From an uncultured Gammaproteobacteria bacterium (lineage in GTDB: Bacteria > Pseudomonadota > Gammaproteobacteria > Steroidobacterales > Foliamicaceae), in assembly GCA_951828235.1 (NCBI GenBank), contig OX639965.1:2104212-2168211 (forward strand): a stretch of 64,000 nt of DNA. The letters are read 5' to 3'. Position 1 is the first letter of the stretch, and each line of letters starts with the position of its first letter. Made by a program: the position numbers and the translations under genes. Shown here piece after piece: positions 44,085-52,994 of this stretch. Under the pieces are notes generated by a model. That model did not search any database. It had not been told where the DNA came from and worked only from the letters and a program-made list of their open reading frames with translations.

Positions 44085-47000
44085 GGGTGAGTCTGCTCCG
44101 CGGCCACGAGGTGCCGGGATTTCTCTGCGATGGTCAGGTGAACGTCGTTGATCCGCTCGCCGGTGAACCGGCCGTTTCGCCAGAACCAGGGGAAGCTTTG
44201 CCGGTCGCGGGCGGGTTCTGTGCCGCGATCCTTTGTCCACTTGATGTTGGGCTTGACGCGGAGGACGCCGGCGCCTTTACGGCCGCCGGGGAGGTCGTCG
44301 GCCATGAAGGGGCGAATGTTGAGGCGCACGCCATCGTTGATGTCCGGGTTCCAGCCGATGGGTTGTTCGTCGAGGGGTTTCCAGCGGACGAAGATGTCGA
44401 AGGGCGGCTCGCCTTCAAGGATGAGTTCAAGGCGCTTCTGGAGTTCCAGAGCGGCGGTCAGGCGGCCTTCCGCGCCCTCGGTGCCGCGCGCCACGGCGTC
44501 ATGTTGCCGCGCGATCCAATCGCCCAGATAGCTGTAAGTGAGCGCTTCTAGGCATTGTCGGCCTTTGCCGCGGGCAGCCCCTAGCTTGTGGTAGTTGACG
44601 AGCGCGTGAAAACCGTCGCTTGCGCGCCCGTCCCAGACGTGCCAGATGAACGGGCGATTACGAAACAGCTTGCAATGCTGCGCAAAGAAGTGATTGCGAA
44701 GCCAGTCGTCTAGGTCGGCGGTACCGGTTCCCGCAAGAAGCTGCGATGGCGTGTCGGCGTTCCAGGCGTCGCCGTAGCTGGCGGCTAGCAACCGCGACAG
44801 TCGGTCCGCCGCGCGGTCTTCGCCCCGCACGGACGGAATGCAGACAATTCCGTCCGCGTCGCCTTGATCCAGCAGCGCGTCGCAACGGGACGCCCATTCG
44901 CGTTGTTCGCCAGCCAACTCCATTTCGGCGTCCTGTTCCGCCGGCCAGCGGTAGCCAAGCAGTCGGGCGACAGCGATTTGCAGCGAATTGGAGTCGGCGC
45001 GCAACGCTCCGTGCGCGGTCCGCTTTTCGGTCCGATCCCACACCACCGATCCGCACGGGTGACCGTGAAATATCCACTGCGTGGGATCGTCGGAGTAGGG
45101 TTGCGGGAGACCGTGGGGATATTGCTCTTCAGAAACCCGCGTCCAGCGGTCAAGATCAAACGGAACCTTGGCCAACGTTGCGTTGGTGACGTTAAGTTTC
45201 TGATCAATGCGCCGCACCCCCTCGGTATACTCCGGCGAGGAACAGAAGCACCAGATGGCGGGAAGATGCTCCGGTCTCATAGCGCGCAATGCCGACATGT
45301 TTGTGTCGAATCTTGCTCCGTTATAAATGGCGGTTGGAAGTTCTTGCATCTGACTGACCGCGACACCGCAACGATTCCAAGCGGCAGCGCCCCGCAGTGC
45401 AGCCATGTCGGTTCCGTTGTTCGACCAATCCAATACAGAGTGCATTCCACCAAAATCGCTTGTTTCCCGGACCGTGCTGTGGAAATACGTCCAGCGACTG
45501 GAATTTGGCTGTTCCCAAAAGAAGCGTCTCTTTGCGGGGTTGTCCCCCGTGCTTATGCCCTGATGAGCCGCCACGTCTATTTCTAGCAGTTCCGTTGATA
45601 CTTCCTCCAACGTGATTCGCGCATCTGGATTCTTGAGTTGGGTGGCCTGTTCAACTCTCGTGATTTCGGCGCTCGGTAACTGAGCGGCTTTTGCTGGGGC
45701 GGTGTGGTGCTCGGAGACATCCAGGCCGTGGATTGTGTGATGGGTCGTTTTTTCGTCGAGCAGGCTGTCTGCGCGAGCGGCGTGATTGCCGCGGCTTATG
45801 ACGAGCAGAATCGCTTTGACCACTTCTCCGCTGATGGTTTCAAAGGCTCCAGGCCCAAGTCGTGCCAGCAAACGCCAAACCTCTGATTGCAAAAGCTTCT
45901 CCCGTAGGCGGCGGTAACTTGTGAGGAACAGCCAGTTCTGCGGAAGCACCAGGCTGGCAGTTCCTTCCTCGGCGCAGAGTTCCAGGCAGCGCTCCATGAA
46001 TACGGTAGCCAGATCGTTTTTGGCCTTTGAGTAGCTCGTTTGGCAGAAGTCTTTGAGGCCTTGACTTTGTTTGCCGCGGGCAAGGTAGGGCACGTTGGTG
46101 ACTACCAGGTGGTAGCGTCCAGCCAGCAATTCCGCAGCCCGAGCCATGCCTTGCGCGGCTACGGCACGTTCTGTTTCTTCGTCGGTGGTTTGTTCGCTGT
46201 CGAGAACGGACACGAACAACGCTCGCGCGGACTCGTAGTCGCTTTGGACCAGGTCGGACTTCAGCGCGCGAGGATTGATCAGCGAGCCACGCTCCGGGGC
46301 GTGCCGGAACAGGTCGTACAGACCTTCTAGGCTGATACGAAGCGGTCCGGAAAGCAACGAGTCCTTTACTTCCAGCAAATCTCGTTCGGTCGGCAATCCG
46401 CCGGCTGCCGCGGCCTGTTCCGCGAGGGCGATCCACTGTTCCTTTGTGGCGTTGGGCGCCAGCCCGGAGCAGGCGAGGTTAAGTTCTGGCAATGGCCGAT
46501 ACCCTCCGGCTTCGGGATAGATCCAGGCTGTCAGGGCCAGTGCAAAAGCCGCAAGCTCAACGCAGCGCGGGTCGAGTTCCAGACCATACAGGTTGTCCCG
46601 TAAAACCGCGTCAACGGCTTGCCGGGCGCCCATTCCTTCTGCCTCCATGCGCATGGGAACGAGCATTGCGAAAGTAGCGATAAGAAAATGGCCGGAACCG
46701 CAGCAGGGGTCGAGGACTTTCAATTCCGAAAGAATGTCCGGCCAGCCTTCAAACGCCCCTGCTGCCAGATACCATCTTCCATCGGCCGCCGCGTCATCGG
46801 GTTGAGTAAAGCGCAGATAGTCGAGCGGTACGCCGGGCACAGCGGCCCTCCGGCGAAGTTCGGTTTCGCAACTCGCCGTGCTGAGATCGGCTTCTGTCAA
46901 GCACCTTGCCGCCCACCATGCGCCCAGCGAGTTGTCCAGCAGGAAGTTAACCATGTACGGTTCGGTGAACAACTGCGTCACTGCGGGCAGTTCGTCCGCG

Positions 47001-47611
47001 CCGATTTTCACTTCCGAGTGATTCACATTGTTCTTCTTCCGCGATTGCCAGAACTGATAGACCCATCCCAGCGAGTCAGCAGCGGTGAATGCAGCGGCAG
47101 ACAGGTCGTCAATCAGTGCCTCCAGCTTGAGCCGGTGTTCCCGGGCCAGCACGATCTCGAAGGCCGGATGGTCGGAGCGAAACACCTGCGGCAGCATGCG
47201 ATGGGCGAATCTCGTCGCCAGCATCCACTTGTCGATGCCCTGGTCCCCGGCCAGTTCCTCGCATTCCCTCAGAGTGACGGGAACGCCTGCGTCCGGCTCA
47301 ATGAGCAGTTCGTTTTCCGCCAGAAAACGCGCAAACAGCATGCCGTGCCAGTGCTCGTACGCGCATTCGTGAGCGAGATGGTCAATTGCCTGGTCTCCCG
47401 AGCGGGGATCCCGCCGGTCACCCAACTGCCGGCCGTGAGCGCGCAGCCTGCGGCGCAGCGCGCGCTTGCCGGACTGCATGTGCGCGTAAGGCTTGCGGTC
47501 ATGCACGGCCAGCGCCTCCAGCGCCGCCCGCGCGCCAGCCTCCGCCACGTCGCGCGCCTCCACAATCACACGCTCAAGCTGCCGCCGCGAAGTTGAGTCC
47601 AGCGCAGTCAT
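44081..47611 (-). CDS. pglX: BREX adenine-specific DNA methyltransferase PglX
   Basis: An 1176-residue DNA N6-adenine methyltransferase. The SAM motif I is DPCCGSG (301-307) and the catalytic motif IV reads NVPY (506-509) in place of the standard NPPY/F. The C-terminal third is the target-recognition part. PglX marks host DNA at a non-palindromic site so that BREX can distinguish incoming phage. Its ATG overlaps the stop of a HicB-like gene by one base, and its stop overlaps the Fic start. No frameshift or phase-variable tract was noticed. Confidence 0.93.
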   Translation of the reverse strand: MTALDSTSRRQLERVIVEARDVAEAGARAALEALAVHDRKPYAHMQSGKRALRRRLRAHGRQLGDRRDPRSGDQAIDHLAHECAYEHWHGMLFARFLAENELLIEPDAGVPVTLRECEELAGDQGIDKWMLATRFAHRMLPQVFRSDHPAFEIVLAREHRLKLEALIDDLSAAAFTAADSLGWVYQFWQSRKKNNVNHSEVKIGADELPAVTQLFTEPYMVNFLLDNSLGAWWAARCLTEADLSTASCETELRRRAAVPGVPLDYLRFTQPDDAAADGRWYLAAGAFEGWPDILSELKVLDPCCGSGHFLIATFAMLVPMRMEAEGMGARQAVDAVLRDNLYGLELDPRCVELAAFALALTAWIYPEAGGYRPLPELNLACSGLAPNATKEQWIALAEQAAAAGGLPTERDLLEVKDSLLSGPLRISLEGLYDLFRHAPERGSLINPRALKSDLVQSDYESARALFVSVLDSEQTTDEETERAVAAQGMARAAELLAGRYHLVVTNVPYLARGKQSQGLKDFCQTSYSKAKNDLATVFMERCLELCAEEGTASLVLPQNWLFLTSYRRLREKLLQSEVWRLLARLGPGAFETISGEVVKAILLVISRGNHAARADSLLDEKTTHHTIHGLDVSEHHTAPAKAAQLPSAEITRVEQATQLKNPDARITLEEVSTELLEIDVAAHQGISTGDNPAKRRFFWEQPNSSRWTYFHSTVRETSDFGGMHSVLDWSNNGTDMAALRGAAAWNRCGVAVSQMQELPTAIYNGARFDTNMSALRAMRPEHLPAIWCFCSSPEYTEGVRRIDQKLNVTNATLAKVPFDLDRWTRVSEEQYPHGLPQPYSDDPTQWIFHGHPCGSVVWDRTEKRTAHGALRADSNSLQIAVARLLGYRWPAEQDAEMELAGEQREWASRCDALLDQGDADGIVCIPSVRGEDRAADRLSRLLAASYGDAWNADTPSQLLAGTGTADLDDWLRNHFFAQHCKLFRNRPFIWHVWDGRASDGFHALVNYHKLGAARGKGRQCLEALTYSYLGDWIARQHDAVARGTEGAEGRLTAALELQKRLELILEGEPPFDIFVRWKPLDEQPIGWNPDINDGVRLNIRPFMADDLPGGRKGAGVLRVKPNIKWTKDRGTEPARDRQSFPWFWRNGRFTGERINDVHLTIAEKSRHLVAAEQTHP

Positions 47612-47874
47612 TAGCGCTCCGGCTGTTCAAATGGCGTGCGTGGCAACCGCGATTGACGAGTGATGGACATCAGGGTTCCTGTCAGCGGTTTTCTGTGATC
47701 CGGCTCCGTAAATGCTGGGGGATCCTGGTTGGCAGAGGCAGTTTCGAAGAACAATTCGAGCGCCTCCTTCAGGTTTTCCCTCACATTGCCCGCGGTGTCG
47801 CCCTGATTAGCCACGTCCGCCTCCGTAAAAAGCGCAATGTAGCCATCCATTTCGCATTCAATATTCGCCATCAT
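47611..47874 (-). CDS. HicB-like antitoxin family protein, orphan
   Basis: An 87-residue protein whose N-terminal 50 residues fit the HicB fold (DGYIALFTEADVANQGDTAGNVRENLKEALELFFE). The remaining C-terminus is basic and has no clear DNA-binding motif. HicB normally neutralises a HicA mRNA-interferase toxin encoded next to it; no HicA gene is visible on either side. The TAA stop overlaps the pglX ATG by one base. It may be a remnant, or a protein recruited to the BREX operon. Confidence 0.75.
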   Translation of the reverse strand: MMANIECEMDGYIALFTEADVANQGDTAGNVRENLKEALELFFETASANQDPPAFTEPDHRKPLTGTLMSITRQSRLPRTPFEQPER

Positions 47875-47940
47875 TGGTCTCTAACCATCCTGATATCCGT
47901 AGATAAGGATCTTGTGCGACTTGGAAGAAGACGTCACATT

Positions 47941-47958
47941 GCCAGTATTCGTACTGGC
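47941..47958. repeat. hairpin between membrane-protein gene and hicB-like gene
   Basis: GCCAGTA (47941-47947) and TACTGGC (47952-47958) form a perfect 7-bp stem with a four-base loop (TTCG on the plus strand). It lies 29 bases beyond the membrane-protein stop on the minus strand. Lacking a T-run, it could be an attenuator or RNA-processing site between the TIR-like module and the hicB-pglX part of the operon. Confidence 0.4.
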
Positions 47959-47987
47959 GGGAAAATGGCTAAGCGGTTCAATCCGAA

Positions 47988-48440
47988 TCATGGAAGAAGC
48001 GAAAAAATAACGAGCCCGCAAAACAGAAGGAAGAAGACGCATGGCAAACTGACTTCAACGGTTGTGAGTTTCCAGTAACTCTTCATTTCCTTACCTTCTG
48101 CCAGAAGTTCCCATTCACGCTTGAAGAATGCATACGCCAGCTTTTCCTCCAACTCGTGTAGCGCCTTGAACTTGCCTGTGTTGAGCTGACGGTAGGAACG
48201 AATCACGACATACCATGAAACGGCCAGCAAGGCTCCGATTGAGCCAGCGAAGCATAAGACAACCTGCAATGAAGCATCGCCAATACCTAATCTGATCAAC
48301 ACGGCGAGGAAAACGGCTAGGCCGGATAGCAGGCTTACGTAGAGCCGGTTGGCAGCTTCGCGCCTTTGGCTCACTCGGTCGGCTAGTTCGCTGTGAAGCT
48401 TGTAAATCTCCAGTAGTTCGTTCTGTCGTGAGTCATTCAT
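47988..48440 (-). CDS. small multi-pass membrane protein paired with TIR-like gene
   Basis: A 150-residue protein with three hydrophobic segments (about 34-52, 60-79 and 131-149), a charged N-terminus (SRQNELLEIYKLHSELADRVSQRREAA-type helix) and a cytoplasmic Lys/Glu-rich loop between segments 2 and 3. The arrangement recalls SLATT or RipA-like small membrane proteins, but I cannot confirm the family. It starts with an ATG that overlaps the TIR-like stop by one base. Such small membrane partners often act as pore-forming effectors in defence pairs; here this is inference. Its base composition is AT-richer than that of the core BREX genes. Confidence 0.75.
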   Translation of the reverse strand: MNDSRQNELLEIYKLHSELADRVSQRREAANRLYVSLLSGLAVFLAVLIRLGIGDASLQVVLCFAGSIGALLAVSWYVVIRSYRQLNTGKFKALHELEEKLAYAFFKREWELLAEGKEMKSYWKLTTVEVSLPCVFFLLFCGLVIFSLLP

Positions 48441-48850
48441 TACGCAAGCTCCCTAATGGCGGAAACGATACTATTGGTGTTCCATCCGACGATTCTGCCG
48501 GCTGCTTCTTTGACGGGCACTGATGTCCTCTCGCTGCCCCAAGGCTGAATCGCGATTATGGATTTTTGCGCAATAAAGCCATTCTGCGCCAAAGAAATTT
48601 CAGCGTTTATCCACTTGCTGTAAGTGGCATAGACTCCAGCGAGAATGAGGACCACGCTGCAGGATGCCATCTTTGCCCGAATAGCTGCCCGCAACTCGGC
48701 GTCTGTTCCCGTACTATGAATTGGGTCATTGCGGGGTACCGAGTAATCGCTGAACTGGAAGTAAGGTGCCTGCCGCAATAGATTCACTAGCCCGTCGTAC
48801 GTATCTGAGTAGTTCCACGAATGGCTGACAAACAAGTGATAGGTCTTCAT
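48440..48850 (-). CDS. TIR-like (MTH538/DUF1863, ThsB-like) protein inside BREX operon
   Basis: A 136-residue protein of the TIR-like MTH538 family, which includes the Thoeris sensor ThsB. It starts with the strand-A motif LFVSHSW (6-12), has the YSVPRNDP segment (36-43), the LAGVYATYSKW region (70-80) and a W-x3-E motif (Trp80, Glu84), matching the catalytic Glu position of NAD-processing TIR domains. ATG 48850 has GGAG about seven bases upstream and is preferred to ATG 48880. It probably makes or senses a nucleotide signal upon infection and acts on the membrane partner encoded directly after it. GC content is clearly lower than in neighbours. Confidence 0.85.
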   Translation of the reverse strand: MKTYHLFVSHSWNYSDTYDGLVNLLRQAPYFQFSDYSVPRNDPIHSTGTDAELRAAIRAKMASCSVVLILAGVYATYSKWINAEISLAQNGFIAQKSIIAIQPWGSERTSVPVKEAAGRIVGWNTNSIVSAIRELA

Positions 48851-48987
48851 GGTTTTCTCCGTTCGGTAATCAGGTTGCATCTGAATTCTCGAGTAGCGTG
48901 TCGACTAAGCGCGCGGCGTTTGGTGAGGCTGTAGTCACGCGCTCTGGGTTCAGGCTGGCGAGAATGGTGCATGAGTGGCGGCCTTCT

Positions 48988-51900
48988 TCAGCTAAGGGCG
49001 ATGGGGCCTTGCCGAACTTGATCGAGTAATTCTTTCTTGGTCTTCTCGATCCACGCCTTTACATCCGCCGGGGTGCGGAGCGTGGCGGGGCCGAGCTTGA
49101 CGTGGCGAATCTTCGGTTCGATCAGACGGTCGGCCTCCGCGCGGGCGTCGGCGAATTGTTGGGGCAGGGCGGCGGTGCGGGTTCGCCAGCCGTTCAGAGA
49201 AATGCGTTCCAGGGATTCCAGTACTTCCTGCTCGGAACCCGTGGCGCCCTTCGATTCCTTGGCGATGTTTAACCGAACAAGTATTTCCTTTCGCTTTTCC
49301 GGCTTGATCTGACGCCAACTCTCGCTGTTTTCCAGACGTTGCGATTCCGCCTCGTAGGTCTCATCGTAGCTGGTTTGCGCTCGCGTTAATGCGGTTCGTA
49401 GCGCTTGCGTAAGCTTTGCGGTCAGCGGCGGCACTGGGTCGGTTTCTTCTAGCAGGCGGCGGTCGCCGGCGATGGCCTTGATCTGGGGCTCTACGTCGTT
49501 TGTGGCATCCAGGCCGGTGGCGTGACCGGCCAGCGCAAGCAGACGCTCATAGGTGGGCAGGCGCTTCTTAGCCAGTTGACTTGCCTTGCCCCACTCTTTG
49601 AGATTCGCGGTAAGCGCGTCCTGCTGCCCAAGGATTGCCAGGAGTTGTTCGTTGCCTGAAAGCGCCTCAAGGTCCGTCAAATGTCGGGTATTGGGGCGCT
49701 CGGGAAGCGGCGCTTCGCCGCCGGCGCTTCGTGCCAACTCCCCGAGACTGCTCAGGAGTCGGACGGCGGCATTCGTCTCTTCGTTGGGCTTGCAATTTAT
49801 TCCCGCGGTTTGAAACAGCTTTCGCAGTCTGAGGCGATGCGGGGTGCTGATGGTTATGCTCTCGGCACGGAAGTCCGAGGGAGAAATTTTTGACTGGTCG
49901 AGTTCGCTCCGGGATAACGCCACGCCGTTTAGAGTGGCGCGCAAATGCCCAGCGCCAGACAGGCTGATGAGCGCCGCGTCAATGGCGTCCCGGGGCCAGC
50001 CATAGGGCGGGGCGGAAAAATGGGATCGTACATCCTTGCCCTTCCTGCCGGAGCCCACATGCGCAAGCACTGCGGAGCAGACCGGGTGATCTTCGGTCTT
50101 GCCGATGAATTCCAGCGCCTTGAGCGGGTGTTCGGCGCCCCCCCGGGCGCGTTGGATTACCTTGTGCCAGCGTTGGTCGTCGGCGTCACCGAATTCGGGC
50201 AGGAGCCGGTCCAGCGACGCGTCGGCGGCTTGCCTTAGTTTTTCGGCCAGCGTTGATTCCATCCGTTCACCGCCGCCGCCCTGGAATACTCGAGCGCCGC
50301 CGATAATTTTCGTTACCAGTGCCCGCAGGTTGGCGTCGGCCTCGACGTGCCGGGTTTGCATCCCCTGACGCGCTTCGTTCCCTTCGCTGGTGGATGGAAT
50401 GCCCTTGTATTCCAGCGTTTCCTGGGCGGCGGTTTTCGTAGCGATGAGGCGTGTCAGCGCTTCAGCTTCGGATTTGGGAATGAATACGTGGAGCATGGGG
50501 CTGTCCAGCCCATCCTTTCGCGCGTCCGCGATTATGCTGCCCTCACTGGCGCCCCAGCCGTCGCGTATCCATACGGGCACATCGGGACCGCCGTCCAGAG
50601 GCTGCTCAACGCCGAAGCGCAGCACGAGCCTCCTGGGTTCCTTGCAGGCGCCATGCAGAAGCCTGACTGACTTGATGCTTTCCTGAACCGTGGCGCCCAG
50701 CCGTTGAGCGCGCCTGCTGCCTATACTGGAAAGATCGTTGGCAAGCCGGGATTGCCGGTTGCGAAACTCCGCTTCCCATTCGCTGCTTTCGCGGGTTTGC
50801 AGGCTGTATTCGTTGTCGAGCTTCATCAGCGTACCGGTGTCCACCAGCTCGTCCAGAAGTGCCGGCAGCCGCCCGCGCAGCCGCGTGCCGTCCTTCGCCA
50901 GGTCCTCCACCAGCAAATCCGCCAGCGTCTCCCCGGTCGCCCGTATGCCTACATCCGCGCCGTTTTCGCGTGGGAGTTTGCGGATCAGGAACACCAGCGC
51001 GCACAGCCGCGACTTCAGTTCGCCATCCGGCGAGCCGTCCGCCTTCTGCTTGACGATCGCCTCATGGATTTCGCGGAGCAGCACGCCGGATTGCAGCAGA
51101 TTCTCCGAGATTTCGCTGAACAGGAAGTCCGCAGGCACTACCGTGCCGAGCGGCGCATCGGCGGTTTGGCGAACGGCGTCATACACGATGCGAAGCTGGG
51201 TGCGAAGTTGGCCTGCGGTTCCGGCCTTATCCACCGCGCGAAGCGTATGTTCCCAGAAACGCCGCCGAACGGGCAGCAATGGGTAGTCCTCGGCCAGGAT
51301 CGGGCGATCCTCGGTGCGCGCGGCGACCCGGGTTCCCGCTAGGTGACGGTCGATCTCGCCGGCGTTCGCCTCCAGCATGGATTCCAGTTCGCCTGACCGG
51401 TCGGCGCGCTTCGCCAGCACGACCCGCCGGGTTACGGTTTCGACATCCTGATCCGAAAGTTCCACATTCACCGTAAAGCGGCCCTGCAGGCGTTGCAGCG
51501 CCGGCGTGCCGGACAGGGCCGTCTGTCCCGTGCCCAGAAACAGCAGGCGGTCGCCGAAGCGTTTGCTGCACGACTCGACGATTTCCTGAATCGCGTAGCA
51601 GCGGTCGGTGCTGTCGCCTATGTACTGCTGCACTTCGTCCAGGATCACGACGGTGCAGGGCATCTGCCCCTCCGGTGCGAGAACTTCACCCATCGCGCGC
51701 ACAAACTCGTCGGTAGTGATGTCCTTGGGCTTGGGGAATTGCGCTCGCAAAGTGGCCCTGGCCTCTTTTTCGCTGGTTGCGAAGTTCGAATCCGCCTCCA
51801 GCAATGCCCGAGCGATAAGAGGGCTCACATACAGGTCGTTCAATTCCGGGAGGAAGTCCCGGCCTTGCGCTTCGACCGCCGCGCTGACCTGGTTGTAGAT

Positions 51901-52434
51901 GCCGTTTTTCTTGAGCCAGATGCAGAAGCTCGCTTGCGGGAAGCCGGTCGGGAGTTCGGCCGACTTGAACACGATACCGAGCAAGGCGAGCCGCACGCTG
52001 CCACTGGCGCCGGCGCCCAGCGTCCCCGCGGCGGCATGCAGTCCGGCGCCGCGCCTTCCGAGAGTCGAAATCTCTTTCAGCAGATCCAGCACTTCGTTGG
52101 GCAGACGGGCCAGACCGCGGGCGCTCGCGCCATCGTCGGGAAACGCGTAGTCGGCCCACAAGAACCGCAACATTTTCGCCAGGTGCGATTTGCCGCTGCC
52201 GAAAAAACCGCTGATCCAGGCGGCGGGTTGCTCGGGCTGACCCTGGGAAGCGACGTAGGAGTCCAGGATACGCGTCAGTCCGGCCCGGTACTGGCCTTCG
52301 CAAACGAAGTGCTCGAGTTCAAAGCGCAGCGTGCGCCGCTCTTCGCTCGTGAGGGCGTCGGTCATGGTCGCGACGCCGTTGTTCAGAAGCTTGATCCGGT
52401 CCGGATCGCGCTGATAGATGTCCCGGTTTTTCAT
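48988..52434 (-). CDS. brxC: BREX ATP-binding protein BrxC
   Basis: An 1148-residue P-loop ATPase of the BrxC/PglY type. Walker A GFFGSGKSH is at 76-84 and a Walker B-like VVILDEVQQY occurs near residue 260. BrxC is essential in type 1 BREX, although its exact biochemical step is unsettled. The ATG overlaps the brxB stop (ATGA). After its stop there are 137 bases before the inserted TIR-like gene. Confidence 0.93.
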   Translation of the reverse strand: MKNRDIYQRDPDRIKLLNNGVATMTDALTSEERRTLRFELEHFVCEGQYRAGLTRILDSYVASQGQPEQPAAWISGFFGSGKSHLAKMLRFLWADYAFPDDGASARGLARLPNEVLDLLKEISTLGRRGAGLHAAAGTLGAGASGSVRLALLGIVFKSAELPTGFPQASFCIWLKKNGIYNQVSAAVEAQGRDFLPELNDLYVSPLIARALLEADSNFATSEKEARATLRAQFPKPKDITTDEFVRAMGEVLAPEGQMPCTVVILDEVQQYIGDSTDRCYAIQEIVESCSKRFGDRLLFLGTGQTALSGTPALQRLQGRFTVNVELSDQDVETVTRRVVLAKRADRSGELESMLEANAGEIDRHLAGTRVAARTEDRPILAEDYPLLPVRRRFWEHTLRAVDKAGTAGQLRTQLRIVYDAVRQTADAPLGTVVPADFLFSEISENLLQSGVLLREIHEAIVKQKADGSPDGELKSRLCALVFLIRKLPRENGADVGIRATGETLADLLVEDLAKDGTRLRGRLPALLDELVDTGTLMKLDNEYSLQTRESSEWEAEFRNRQSRLANDLSSIGSRRAQRLGATVQESIKSVRLLHGACKEPRRLVLRFGVEQPLDGGPDVPVWIRDGWGASEGSIIADARKDGLDSPMLHVFIPKSEAEALTRLIATKTAAQETLEYKGIPSTSEGNEARQGMQTRHVEADANLRALVTKIIGGARVFQGGGGERMESTLAEKLRQAADASLDRLLPEFGDADDQRWHKVIQRARGGAEHPLKALEFIGKTEDHPVCSAVLAHVGSGRKGKDVRSHFSAPPYGWPRDAIDAALISLSGAGHLRATLNGVALSRSELDQSKISPSDFRAESITISTPHRLRLRKLFQTAGINCKPNEETNAAVRLLSSLGELARSAGGEAPLPERPNTRHLTDLEALSGNEQLLAILGQQDALTANLKEWGKASQLAKKRLPTYERLLALAGHATGLDATNDVEPQIKAIAGDRRLLEETDPVPPLTAKLTQALRTALTRAQTSYDETYEAESQRLENSESWRQIKPEKRKEILVRLNIAKESKGATGSEQEVLESLERISLNGWRTRTAALPQQFADARAEADRLIEPKIRHVKLGPATLRTPADVKAWIEKTKKELLDQVRQGPIALS

Positions 52435-52994
52435 ACGTCGTACGCTCCGTGATCTTCATGCACGGTTATCGGGACCGCCATGTAGTTCCAGCCGTCTCGC
52501 GCGTCGAGCAGGCGATAGTTGTTGTCCTCGTATTCACCCGGAAAGAACACGGCCACGCGCCCCTGGATGTGCGGTTCAATTTCTTTCATGAGATCGGAAA
52601 CGCGGATGAGGCCGAACAGCGAGGCAATGCCGAATATGGCCACCACGGATTCCTCATCCGCCTCAACCAGGCAATTGCGTACCTGTGCGGCCACGTGCGC
52701 CAGAAAGTCATTCTCCAGTTTGATCTCAAGGTCTTCGGGCGACTCGAAGTAGCTCTCGCGATACTCCTCCCGGGCCATCCACCTGGCGAAGGTATCCGTC
52801 AAATCGCATTCGATCCAACCATGTCCGGTATCTTTGGTTGCCAGTTCAAAGCGCATCTTGCGCGCCCGAAGCCGCCGCTCGTCAGTCTTGTCGTAGACGA
52901 TGAACAGGACGCGCTGCGCGCCGGGCAAATCCCTTTGCCAGGGCAGAGCCACGAAGCGGCCGTAGCGTTCCGCGAGTATGTCAATACGCCCCAT
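52431..52994 (-). CDS. brxB: BREX protein BrxB (DUF1788)
   Basis: A 187-residue BrxB. Family hallmarks are LPWQRDLPGAQRVLFIVYDK and the C-terminal RVAVFFPGEYEDNNYRLLDARDGWNYMAVPI stretch in shortened form. It is a core type 1 BREX protein of unknown biochemical activity. It overlaps brxA by 14 bases and brxC by four, so the three are translated as a coupled set. Confidence 0.92.
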   Translation of the reverse strand: MGRIDILAERYGRFVALPWQRDLPGAQRVLFIVYDKTDERRLRARKMRFELATKDTGHGWIECDLTDTFARWMAREEYRESYFESPEDLEIKLENDFLAHVAAQVRNCLVEADEESVVAIFGIASLFGLIRVSDLMKEIEPHIQGRVAVFFPGEYEDNNYRLLDARDGWNYMAVPITVHEDHGAYDV

